From assembly GCA_029859805.1 (NCBI GenBank), contig JAOUCL010000011.1, forward strand, positions 1 to 39,897: 39,897 nt of DNA. Reading direction: 5' to 3'. Made by a program: the position numbers and the translations under genes. The notes below the pieces were generated by a model that saw only the letters and a program-made list of their open reading frames with translations, did not search any database and was not told where the DNA came from. Shown piece after piece: positions 33,790 to 39,897 of the stretch. Within the stretch, counting starts at the first letter, position 1. Every line of letters begins with the position of its first letter. The stretch is from Rhodospirillales bacterium. GTDB lineage: Bacteria; Pseudomonadota; Alphaproteobacteria; Kiloniellales; JAKSDN01.

Positions 33790-33824
33790 ATCCACGGTAT
33801 AACTGTGCCAAGGGCCCGGTGGAT

Positions 33825-33840
33825 TCGCCCTGTGGGGCGA
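33825..33840 (+). terminator. Possible terminator of the DUF3305/DUF3306 operon
   Basis: TCGCCC (33825-33830) pairs with GGGCGA (33835-33840) around TGTG; a short T-containing run (TTCCTTCAATTC) follows. It lies 36 bp after the DUF3306 stop. Stem length is modest. Confidence 0.35.
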
Positions 33841-34007
33841 TTCCTTCAATTCATGGATCTCCCGTCAATAATTCTGTGAGGCCGATCAAGTTCCGGTGGT
33901 GAAATAATGTCACCTTTCTATTGCGGGTGATTTGCCTGCGCTTGCCTACTTCTTGAGCAAGTTTTCACAGAGGTTTTGTGTGTTCGCTCATGCAGCATGC
34001 TAACTTG

Positions 34008-34037
34008 TTGACAGAACCCCGATCTTGGGTCTCTAAT
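34008..34037 (+). promoter_or_regulatory. Sigma70-type promoter for the formate dehydrogenase operon
   Basis: A perfect TTGACA (34008-34013) is followed after 18 bases by TCTAAT (34032-34037, five of six to consensus). It points to the torD start and predicts a leader of about 130 nt. This is the best promoter match I found in the window by eye. Confidence 0.65.
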
Positions 34038-34056
34038 TCACGGGAACGAAGACCAA

Positions 34057-34077
34057 ACCCCTTTAAAAACAAGGGGT
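34057..34077 (+). promoter_or_regulatory. Leader hairpin ahead of torD
   Basis: ACCCCTT (34057-34063) and AAGGGGT (34071-34077) form a perfect 7-bp stem around TAAAAAC. It sits just downstream of the predicted start of transcription. It might be an early terminator or a regulatory leader structure. Confidence 0.35.
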
Positions 34078-34175
34078 AATGGCATTGGCCTAAAAGTCCT
34101 GCGTAGCGGTCCTTTATCCTTATCCGGAGGGAGCGTGTCGCGGGGGTGAGCCGAGAGCGGGGAGGCACGGCTTAG

Positions 34176-34781
34176 TTGGCGGCGGTTTTGCAGGCACAGC
34201 AGGCAGCAGAGGAAGACCGGCTCCGGGCCGGTTGGTACTCCCTGCTCGCGCGCCTTCTGGCCGCGCCGGCCGACGACGAGGTCATTGCAGTTCTGCGCGG
34301 CCTCGGGGACGACGAGACCGAGTTGGGGGCAGCGCTCCGGGCGCTCAAGGCGGCTGCCGGGGCGGCCTCGCCAAGCGCGGTCGAGCAGGAGTTTTTCGAT
34401 CTCTTCGTCGGCGTCGGGCAGGGCGAGCTGGTGCCCTACGGCTCCTACTATTTGACCGGGTTCCTGCACGAGAAGCCCCTGGCGCGGCTGCGCGACGACA
34501 TGGCGGCTCTGCGCATTGCCCGGTCCGAGGGAGTGCCGGAATCCGAGGACCACATCGCCGCGCTCTGCGACATGATGGCGGGCCTTATCACCGGCGCGTT
34601 CGGTGCGCCGGCCGATCTGGCCACCCAGCGCAAGTTCTTCGACGATCACATCGGCTGTTGGGCGCCTCGGTTCTTCGAGAACCTGGAGGCCGCGCCCTCG
34701 GCCGCGTTCTACATGCCGGTCGGCACCCTGGGCCGCCTCTTCATGGCGGTCGAAAGCCAGGCATTCGAGATGGCGGCCTAG
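34176..34781 (+). CDS. TorD/DmsD-family molybdoenzyme chaperone
   Basis: A 201-residue cytoplasmic all-helical chaperone of the TorD family. The pattern RAGWYSLLARLLAAPADDEV at the N-terminus, EQEFFDLFVGVGQGELVPYGSYYLTGFLHEKPLA in the centre (about 71-104) and DHIGCWAPRFFENLE near the C-terminus (about 150-164) are typical. Family members bind Tat signal peptides of molybdenum enzymes and help cofactor insertion before export. Here it precedes the FdhA gene and should serve that subunit. The start is TTG at 34176, with GGAGG ten bases upstream. First gene of the FDH operon. Confidence 0.85.
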   Translation: MAAVLQAQQAAEEDRLRAGWYSLLARLLAAPADDEVIAVLRGLGDDETELGAALRALKAAAGAASPSAVEQEFFDLFVGVGQGELVPYGSYYLTGFLHEKPLARLRDDMAALRIARSEGVPESEDHIAALCDMMAGLITGAFGAPADLATQRKFFDDHIGCWAPRFFENLEAAPSAAFYMPVGTLGRLFMAVESQAFEMAA

Positions 34782-34873
34782 CGCTTCACGCAAGAGTGAT
34801 AGGGGTCCGGGGCGGGCCCCCTAGGCGACGATCCGCTCCGTGCAACGTTCACCAAGGAAGGAAAGGTGGGCAG

Positions 34874-35080
34874 ATGAGCAAAAAGAAGGAAGAGGCTTCC
34901 ATCGGACGCCGTGACTTCTTCCGCAAGGCCGGCCTCGGGGCCGGCGCGGTCGGCGCGGCCGCGGTCGGTCTCTCGGCCGAGCAAGGCGAGGCCGCCGAGC
35001 CCGCCAAGACAGCGCCGGGCCGTGCCGGGTACCGCGAGACCGCGCACGTGAAGAAGTACTACGAGCTATCCAGGTTCTGA
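34874..35080 (+). CDS. Small Tat-signal protein of formate dehydrogenase operon
   Basis: A 68-residue protein dominated by a twin-arginine signal, IGRRDFFRKAGLGAGA (about residues 10-25), followed by an AEQGEAAEPAK linker and a conserved tail ending in VKKYYELSRF. Proteins like this sit in front of fdhA in many proteobacterial FDH loci. The tail pattern is like that of a family sometimes called FdhX. It is probably exported folded by Tat with, or near, the FDH complex; its role is unknown. GGAAGGAAAGGTGGG precedes the ATG. It lies 26 bp before fdhA. Confidence 0.75.
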   Translation: MSKKKEEASIGRRDFFRKAGLGAGAVGAAAVGLSAEQGEAAEPAKTAPGRAGYRETAHVKKYYELSRF

Positions 35081-35106
35081 TAACAGAAGCAAGTTAGGAG
35101 ACGTCA

Positions 35107-37980
35107 ATGCTTACCAAGAAGACGAATGGGGTGGCGAATGGCCCCCGTTTGTCCAAAGCCTTGGCTGGCATGGTCGGCAGCGCAATCGACCGTCGAACCT
35201 TCCTGAAACGCTCGGGGCTGACCGCGGGTGGTGCCGTGGCGGTGGCGAGTCTGTCTTCGGGAATGGTCAAGAAGGCCGAGGCCCAGGCCTCGACTTCCGG
35301 CGGCGAGGTGCAAATGGTCAAATCCGTTTGCACGCACTGTTCGGTCGGCTGCACGGTCATGGCCGAGGTCCGGAACGGGGTTTGGGTCGGGCAGGAGCCC
35401 GGTTGGGACAGCCCCTTCAACCTCGGGGCCCACTGCTCCAAGGGCGCCTCGGTGCGCGAGCACGCGCACGGCGAGCGCCGGCTGAAGACTCCGACCAAGC
35501 TGGTCGGCGGCAAGTGGCAGAAGGTCAGCTGGGAAGACGCCATCAACGAGATCGGCGACAAGATGCTGGAGATTCGCCAGCAGTCCGGTCCCGATTCGGT
35601 GTACTGGCTCGGCTCGGCCAAGCACAGCAACGAGCAGGCCTACCTGTTCCGCAAGCTCTACGCCTTCTGGGGCTCCAACAACGGAGATCACCAGGCGCGG
35701 ATCTGTCATTCCACCACGGTCGCGGGTGTCGCCAACACCTGGGGCTATGGCGCGATGACGAACAGCTACAACGACATCCACAACTCGCGCGCCATCTTCC
35801 AGATCGGCGGCAATCCCGCCGAGGCGCACCCGGTCGCCATGCAGCACATGCTCAAGGCGAAGGAGCAGAACAACGCCGCCTTCATCGTGTGCGATCCGCG
35901 CTTCACGCGCACGGCCGCGCATGCCGACGAGTTCGTGCGGTTCCGTCCCGGGACCGACGTGGGGCTGATCTGGGGCATCCTCTGGCATGTCTTCGAGAAC
36001 GGCTGGGAGGACAGGGAGTTCATTCGCCAACGCGTCTGGGGGCTGGACCAAGTCAAGGCCGAGGTGGCCAAGTGGACGCCCGAGGAGACCGAGCGCGTGA
36101 CCGGGGTGCCGGGCTCGCAGCTGAGGCGCGTCGCGCGGACGCTGGCCAACAACCGGCCCTTCACGATCATCTGGTGCATGGGCGGCACCCAGCACACCAA
36201 CGGCAACAACAACACCCGTGCCTACTGTGCCCTGGGTCTGACGCTGGGCGTGATCGGCACCTCGGGCGGCGGCGCCAACATCTACCGCGGCCACGACAAC
36301 GTGCAGGGCGCGACCGACTTCTGCGTGCTGTCGCACAGCCTGCCCGGCTACTACGGCCTCAAGACCGGCTCGTGGAAGCACTGGGCCCGTGTCTGGGATG
36401 TCGAGTACGACTATCTGCTCGGACGCTTCGCGGACAAGAAGCTCATGGAGAGCAAGGGCATCCCGGTCTCGCGCTGGATCGACGGCGTTCTCGAAGCCAA
36501 GGAGAACATCGATCAGCCGGACAACCTCCGGGCCATGGTGTTCTGGGGTCATGCACCGAACTCGCAGACCCGCGGCCTCGAGATGAAGAAGGCCATGGAG
36601 AAGCTCGATCTCCTGGTGGTGATCGATCCCTATCCGACGGCCACCGCGATCATGCACGACCGCACGGACGGCGTTTATCTGCTGCCGGCGGCGACGCAGT
36701 TCGAGACCTACGGCTCGGTCACCGCGTCGAACCGCTCGCTGCAATGGCGCGACAAGATCTTCGACCCGCTGTACGAGTCGAAGACCGACCAGGAGATCAT
36801 GTATCTCTTCGCGCAGAAGCTCGGCTTCGCTGACGAGATGTTCAAGAACATCAAGGTCAACGAGAACGAGCCCTTGGTCGAGGACGTTACCCTCGAGTTC
36901 AACAAGGGAATGTGGACGATCGGCTACACCGGCCAGTCGCCGGATCGCCTGCGCGCCCACATGGCCAACCAGCACACCTTCGACAAGACCACGCTCCAGG
37001 CGGTGGGTGGCCCGGTCGACGGCGAGTACTACGGCCTGCCGTGGCCGTGCTGGGGGACGGCGGAAATGGGTCATCCGGGGACACCGATCCTCTACGATCC
37101 GTCCAAGCCCGTGGCAGAGGGTGGCCTGTGCTTCCGCGCCCGGTTCGGCGTGGAGCGCAACGGCGACAACCTGCTCGCCGAGGGCAGCTATCCGGTCGGC
37201 TCCGAGATCAAGGACGGCTATCCGGAGTTCACGATGGCGATGCTCAAGAAGCTCGGTTGGGACGGCGATCTGACCGACGACGAGCGCGCGGCCATCGAGA
37301 AGGTCGCCGGCGACAAGACCAACTGGAAGACCGACCTGTCGGGCGGCATCCAGCGGGTCGCGATCAAGCACGGCTGTGCGCCCTTCGGCAACGCCAAGGC
37401 CCGTACCGTGGTGTGGAACTTCCCGGATCCGGTGCCGACGCACCGCGAGCCGCTCTACACCTCGCGGCGCGACCTAGTGGCCGACTACCCGACCTACGCC
37501 GACAAGCAGGCCTACCGCGTGCCCACGCTTTACGAATCGATCCAGAAGAAGGATTTCTCGGGCGACTATCCGCTGATCCTCACCTCTGGGCGTCTCGTGG
37601 AGTACGAGGGCGGCGGCGACGAGACCCGGTCCAACCCGTGGCTCGCCGAGCTCCAGCAGGACATGTTCGTCGAGATCAACCCGTTCGACGCCAACGAAAA
37701 CGGCGTCAGGGACGGCGTGATGGTCTGGGTGCACACGCCTGAAGGGGCCAAGATCAAGGTCAAGGCCATGGTCACCGAGCGGGTCGGGCGCGGCGTCACG
37801 TTCCTGCCGTTCCACTTCGCCGGCCACTGGCAGGGCGAGGACCGGCGCTCGAAGTATCCGAAGGGCGCGGACCCCTACGTCCTGGGTGAGGCGGCAAACA
37901 CGGCCATGACCTATGGCTACGACTCCGTCACCCAGATGCAGGAGACCAAAGCCTCCCTGTGCCGGATCGAACTTGCCTAA
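35107..37980 (+). CDS. fdhA: Formate dehydrogenase alpha subunit, periplasmic molybdo/tungsto-enzyme
   Basis: A 957-residue catalytic subunit oxidising formate to CO2. A Tat signal is at DRRTFLK (28-34). The [4Fe-4S] cluster ligands are C75, C78, C82 and C110. The active-site ligand is cysteine, C200 in ARICHSTTVAG; the codon is TGT, not TGA, so this is the Cys form rather than a selenoprotein. The C-terminal domain carries a cofactor-binding run (LTSGRLVEYEGGG; FHFAGHW). AGGAG precedes the ATG. It is followed after 13 bp by the Fe-S subunit. It should pass electrons through FdhB to a membrane cytochrome b and the quinone pool. A long open frame on the opposite strand (35104-37443) is a codon shadow. 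Confidence 0.93.
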   Translation: MLTKKTNGVANGPRLSKALAGMVGSAIDRRTFLKRSGLTAGGAVAVASLSSGMVKKAEAQASTSGGEVQMVKSVCTHCSVGCTVMAEVRNGVWVGQEPGWDSPFNLGAHCSKGASVREHAHGERRLKTPTKLVGGKWQKVSWEDAINEIGDKMLEIRQQSGPDSVYWLGSAKHSNEQAYLFRKLYAFWGSNNGDHQARICHSTTVAGVANTWGYGAMTNSYNDIHNSRAIFQIGGNPAEAHPVAMQHMLKAKEQNNAAFIVCDPRFTRTAAHADEFVRFRPGTDVGLIWGILWHVFENGWEDREFIRQRVWGLDQVKAEVAKWTPEETERVTGVPGSQLRRVARTLANNRPFTIIWCMGGTQHTNGNNNTRAYCALGLTLGVIGTSGGGANIYRGHDNVQGATDFCVLSHSLPGYYGLKTGSWKHWARVWDVEYDYLLGRFADKKLMESKGIPVSRWIDGVLEAKENIDQPDNLRAMVFWGHAPNSQTRGLEMKKAMEKLDLLVVIDPYPTATAIMHDRTDGVYLLPAATQFETYGSVTASNRSLQWRDKIFDPLYESKTDQEIMYLFAQKLGFADEMFKNIKVNENEPLVEDVTLEFNKGMWTIGYTGQSPDRLRAHMANQHTFDKTTLQAVGGPVDGEYYGLPWPCWGTAEMGHPGTPILYDPSKPVAEGGLCFRARFGVERNGDNLLAEGSYPVGSEIKDGYPEFTMAMLKKLGWDGDLTDDERAAIEKVAGDKTNWKTDLSGGIQRVAIKHGCAPFGNAKARTVVWNFPDPVPTHREPLYTSRRDLVADYPTYADKQAYRVPTLYESIQKKDFSGDYPLILTSGRLVEYEGGGDETRSNPWLAELQQDMFVEINPFDANENGVRDGVMVWVHTPEGAKIKVKAMVTERVGRGVTFLPFHFAGHWQGEDRRSKYPKGADPYVLGEAANTAMTYGYDSVTQMQETKASLCRIELA

Positions 37981-37993
37981 GGAGACCTGAGCT

Positions 37994-38590
37994 ATGGCAC
38001 GTATGAAGTTCCTTTGCGATGCCGAGCGTTGCATCGAGTGCAACGCCTGCGTCACCGCATGCAAGAACGAGAACGAGGTCCCCTGGGGCATCAACCGCCG
38101 TCGCGTCGTCACCATCAACGACGGCAAGCCCGGCGAGCGTTCGATCTCGGTCGCTTGCATGCACTGCTCCGATGCGCCCTGCATCGCGGTCTGTCCGGTG
38201 GATTGCATCTATCAGACCGAGGAAGGGGTGGTCCTGCATTCCAAGGACCTGTGCATCGGTTGCGGCTACTGCTTCTACGCCTGTCCTTTCGGCGCGCCGC
38301 AGTATCCGCAGGCCGGCAACTTCGGAAGCCGGGGCAAGATGGACAAGTGCACGTTCTGCGGCGGCGGGCCGGAGGAGGACAACTCCTCGGCCGAGTTCCA
38401 GAAGTACGGGCGCAACCGTCTTGCCGAGGGCAAGCTGCCGCTTTGTGCCGAGATGTGCTCGACCAAGGCGCTGCTCGGCGGCGACGGCGACGTGGTGTCC
38501 GATATCTACCGCGAGCGCGTGGTCGCCCGCGGGTTCGGTTCGGGCGCCTGGGGTTGGGGCACGGCTTATCAGCAGAAGTCGGGCTCTTGA
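37994..38590 (+). CDS. fdhB: Formate dehydrogenase iron-sulfur subunit beta (FDH3 type)
   Basis: A 198-residue electron-transfer subunit. Four [4Fe-4S] clusters are implied by cysteine groups: CIECNACVTAC (about 13-23), CMHCSDAPCIAVCP (about 55-68), CIGCGYCFYACP (about 87-98) and CTFCGGG with CAEMC (about 119-155). It lacks the C-terminal membrane helix of E. coli FdnH and so belongs to the shorter FDH3-type beta subunits. It carries electrons from FdhA to the cytochrome b subunit. The ribosome site is AAGGAGACC. A strong stem-loop and a small lipoprotein gene separate it from the cytochrome gene. Confidence 0.92.
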   Translation: MARMKFLCDAERCIECNACVTACKNENEVPWGINRRRVVTINDGKPGERSISVACMHCSDAPCIAVCPVDCIYQTEEGVVLHSKDLCIGCGYCFYACPFGAPQYPQAGNFGSRGKMDKCTFCGGGPEEDNSSAEFQKYGRNRLAEGKLPLCAEMCSTKALLGGDGDVVSDIYRERVVARGFGSGAWGWGTAYQQKSGS

Positions 38591-38620
38591 ACCCTGCATC
38601 GCCCCGATGACGGGCGGGGT

Positions 38621-38660
38621 CGAAATCCGGGGGCGGCGGCCAGCCGCCGCCCCCGTTTCG
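38621..38660 (+). terminator. Strong GC stem-loop after fdhB
   Basis: GGGGGCGGCGGC (38629-38640) pairs perfectly with GCCGCCGCCCCC (38643-38654), extended by CGAAA (38621-38625) against TTTCG (38656-38660). In RNA this would be about 16 bp with a small bulge and a tight loop. T residues are few, so it may attenuate transcription or protect the upstream mRNA end, rather than fully stop it, since FDH genes continue beyond it. Confidence 0.55.
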
Positions 38661-38815
38661 GCACATCTCCCCCCGGGGCGCTCAATTGCGCGTGCTGGTT
38701 GGTCCCCGCCGGGGCCGCCACACCCTTAATGGATTTTAACGATCTACTGATAACCAGGAATGCCGATCGACCCCCTCGCCCGCTTGTCCGGGCTAAAGTG
38801 GAGGCCCGAATTGCA

Positions 38816-39013
38816 ATGTACAGCAAGACCCCGGTTTTGACCTTCGCCGCCCTGCTGGTTGCGGGGATGACGCTTGCCGCCTGCGACCAGGACGAGCAGG
38901 GCCGGCTCCTGAGCTATGAAAAAGGGACCTATCTCGGCGAGCCGGACACGCCGCTCACCGAAGAACAGGTCAACGAATTGCGGCATCGTGCGATGCAGCA
39001 GGCAGGCGGCTGA
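38816..39013 (+). CDS. Small lipoprotein within the formate dehydrogenase operon
   Basis: A 65-residue protein with a lipoprotein signal: a hydrophobic helix (TFAALLVAGMTLAA, about 9-22) ending in the lipobox LAAC, with Cys at residue 23. The mature part is about 43 polar residues, with a motif YEKGTYLGEPDTPLTEEQ. I recall similar short lipoproteins next to fdhC in other proteobacteria, but have no name for it. ATG at 38816 follows GGAGG; an in-frame start at 38699 would put 39 residues before the signal and is rejected. It could help anchor or stabilise the FDH complex in the periplasm. Confidence 0.68.
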   Translation: MYSKTPVLTFAALLVAGMTLAACDQDEQGRLLSYEKGTYLGEPDTPLTEEQVNELRHRAMQQAGG

Positions 39014-39089
39014 GGACGGCCGCCGTCTCGAGGCAGCCGAACGAGAAAAACGCGCTACCACACGGAAAACTCTGTTGGGAGAGGCAGTC

Positions 39090-39897
39090 ATGCGTGACGC
39101 CATGAGATTGGGATTGCAGCGCCTGACGACCGGGCTGGCGGCGTTCGGGCTTTGCTTGATGCTCGTCGCCGGACTTTCGCCGGTCGATCCGTTCGGACAA
39201 GCCGCCTACGCCCAGACCGAAGGGCGGAGCGTGGAGGAACCCTCGCCGCTCTCCGGCAACGTCCCCGGCGGCCACCTGGGCGCCACGAGCGACAGCCAGA
39301 TCTGGAAGGCGGTGCGCGACGGTGCCCGGGGCACGGTCTCGATCCCGGACAAGCTGGCCGGCCAGATGATCCAGTCCGAAGGGGACACCTGGCGCGCCCG
39401 GCGCAACGGTCCGATCACGCAGGGCGGGATCTGGGCGATCCTCGGGATGCTGGCGATAACGGCCCTGTTCTTCGCGTGGCGCGGCCGGATCCGCATCGAA
39501 GGCGGACCGAGCGGCCGGACGATCGAGCGCTTCAACGACTTGGAGCGTTTTGCGCACTGGCTGTCGGCCACCTGTTTTCTCACCCTGGCCCTGACCGGCC
39601 TCAACATGCTCTACGGCAAGCACGTCCTGCTGCCGGTCCTGGGACCGGAGGCCTTTTCCGCTGTGGCCCAGGTCGGCAAGTATGTGCACAACTTCGTCTC
39701 CTTCGGGTTCATGGTCGGCATAGTGCTGATGTTCGTGATCTGGGTGCGCCACAACATCCCGAACAAGTACGATCTGGAGTGGCTCGCCAAGGGCGGCGGA
39801 CTGTTCAAGAAGGGGGTGCACGTGTCCTCCGAGAAGTTCAATGCCGGCCAGAAGATCCAGTTTTGGCTGGTCTTCGTGGGGCCTGTCGCTCAGCCTG
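39090..39897 (+). CDS. fdhC: Formate dehydrogenase cytochrome b subunit gamma, 3' end outside window
   Basis: The first 269 codons of the membrane subunit that takes electrons from FdhB to quinone through b haems. Residues 1-41 look like a signal sequence (AFGLCLMLVAG, ending near AYA). A periplasmic stretch follows, with helices at about 117-131 (IWAILGMLAITALFFAW), 158-175 and 206-225. Candidate haem ligands are the His in RFAHWLS and the His in KYVHNFV. The N-terminal extension before the first core helix is usual for FDH3-type gamma subunits. GGGAGAGG precedes the ATG. The very last codons (from about 39,870) read GPVAQP where a hydrophobic helix is expected; see findings. Confidence 0.88.
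   Translation, partial: MRDAMRLGLQRLTTGLAAFGLCLMLVAGLSPVDPFGQAAYAQTEGRSVEEPSPLSGNVPGGHLGATSDSQIWKAVRDGARGTVSIPDKLAGQMIQSEGDTWRARRNGPITQGGIWAILGMLAITALFFAWRGRIRIEGGPSGRTIERFNDLERFAHWLSATCFLTLALTGLNMLYGKHVLLPVLGPEAFSAVAQVGKYVHNFVSFGFMVGIVLMFVIWVRHNIPNKYDLEWLAKGGGLFKKGVHVSSEKFNAGQKIQFWLVFVGPVAQP

Larger units (their letters stand above)
33790..34175. other. Intergenic region before torD with promoter and hairpins
   Basis: A 386-bp gap that is clearly more AT-rich than the flanking genes. It contains a possible terminator (33825-33840), a small inverted repeat GGTGA/TCACC at 33898-33902 and 33910-33914, a strong promoter match (34008-34037) and a leader hairpin (34057-34077). I see no gene in it. 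Confidence 0.65.

Noticed and set aside
35704-35706. Possible selenocysteine site in FdhA
   Set aside because: The codon at the active-site position is TGT (Cys), so no UGA recoding is needed.
35104-37443. A 779-codon open frame on the minus strand opposite fdhA
   Set aside because: It mirrors the GC-rich codon pattern of fdhA, has no recognisable domain, and lies wholly within a well-supported gene.
1-39897. CRISPR arrays, tRNA or rRNA genes
   Set aside because: I saw no regularly spaced direct repeats and no recognisable tRNA or rRNA sequence when reading both strands by eye; a dedicated tRNA scan was not possible.

Overview
The window looks like chromosomal DNA from a GC-rich alphaproteobacterium, perhaps of a Rhodospirillales-like lineage. 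The signs are the Caulobacter-type ceramide gene set, an ELM1-family protein, the DUF3305/DUF3306 pair beside a Tat-exported formate dehydrogenase, and dense overlapping genes that often start with GTG or TTG. There are no rRNA genes, tRNA genes, CRISPR arrays or intact mobile elements that I can see.

Region 1 (about 1-17,090) is a large lipid locus. It holds recognisable homologues of all five genes known to make ceramide in Caulobacter crescentus: serine palmitoyltransferase (7595-8830), a dedicated acyl carrier protein (8835-9086), a ketosphinganine reductase-like SDR (9383-10324), a fatty acyl-AMP ligase (10362-12092) and a GNAT-fold ceramide synthase candidate (1002-2201). Around them lie a fatty acid hydroxylase/sterol desaturase (2188-2985), an LptF-LptG permease pair (3381-5632), a DAGK-type lipid kinase likely to be a ceramide kinase (5662-6618), a Tam41/Mmp37-like lipid cytidylyltransferase (6645-7568), an MsbA-like ABC exporter (12470-14188), a HIT hydrolase, a CDP-alcohol phosphatidyltransferase (15134-16327) and a HAD-IB phosphatase (16387-17088). 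My main inference is that kinase, Tam41-like enzyme, CDP-alcohol transferase and phosphatase form a 'CDP-ceramide' headgroup pathway. It would mirror the mitochondrial route from phosphatidic acid through CDP-DAG and PGP to PG. The LptFG pair and ABC protein would move the product to the cell surface.

Region 2 (about 17,190-32,450) is surface glycan synthesis: a sugar/alcohol-phosphate nucleotidyltransferase, CMP-nonulosonate synthetase (neuA-like), three SAM-fold enzymes (one strongly CmoA-like), a GT-B-like surface carbohydrate protein, a polysaccharide deacetylase, a GNAT acyltransferase, an SGNH hydrolase, neuB-like synthase, neuC-like 2-epimerase, a UDP-sugar dehydrogenase and an ELM1-family protein. 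The stretch from about 19,970 to 25,970 looks less GC-rich by eye, carries an IS5-type transposase remnant, and separates neuA from neuB-neuC.

Region 3 (about 32,577-39,897) is a respiratory formate dehydrogenase locus: DUF3305, DUF3306, a TorD-like chaperone, a small Tat-signal protein, FdhA (Mo/W, cysteine form), FdhB (four Fe-S clusters), a small lipoprotein and the start of the cytochrome b subunit, which runs off the end. A good sigma70-type promoter sits in front of the TorD gene.
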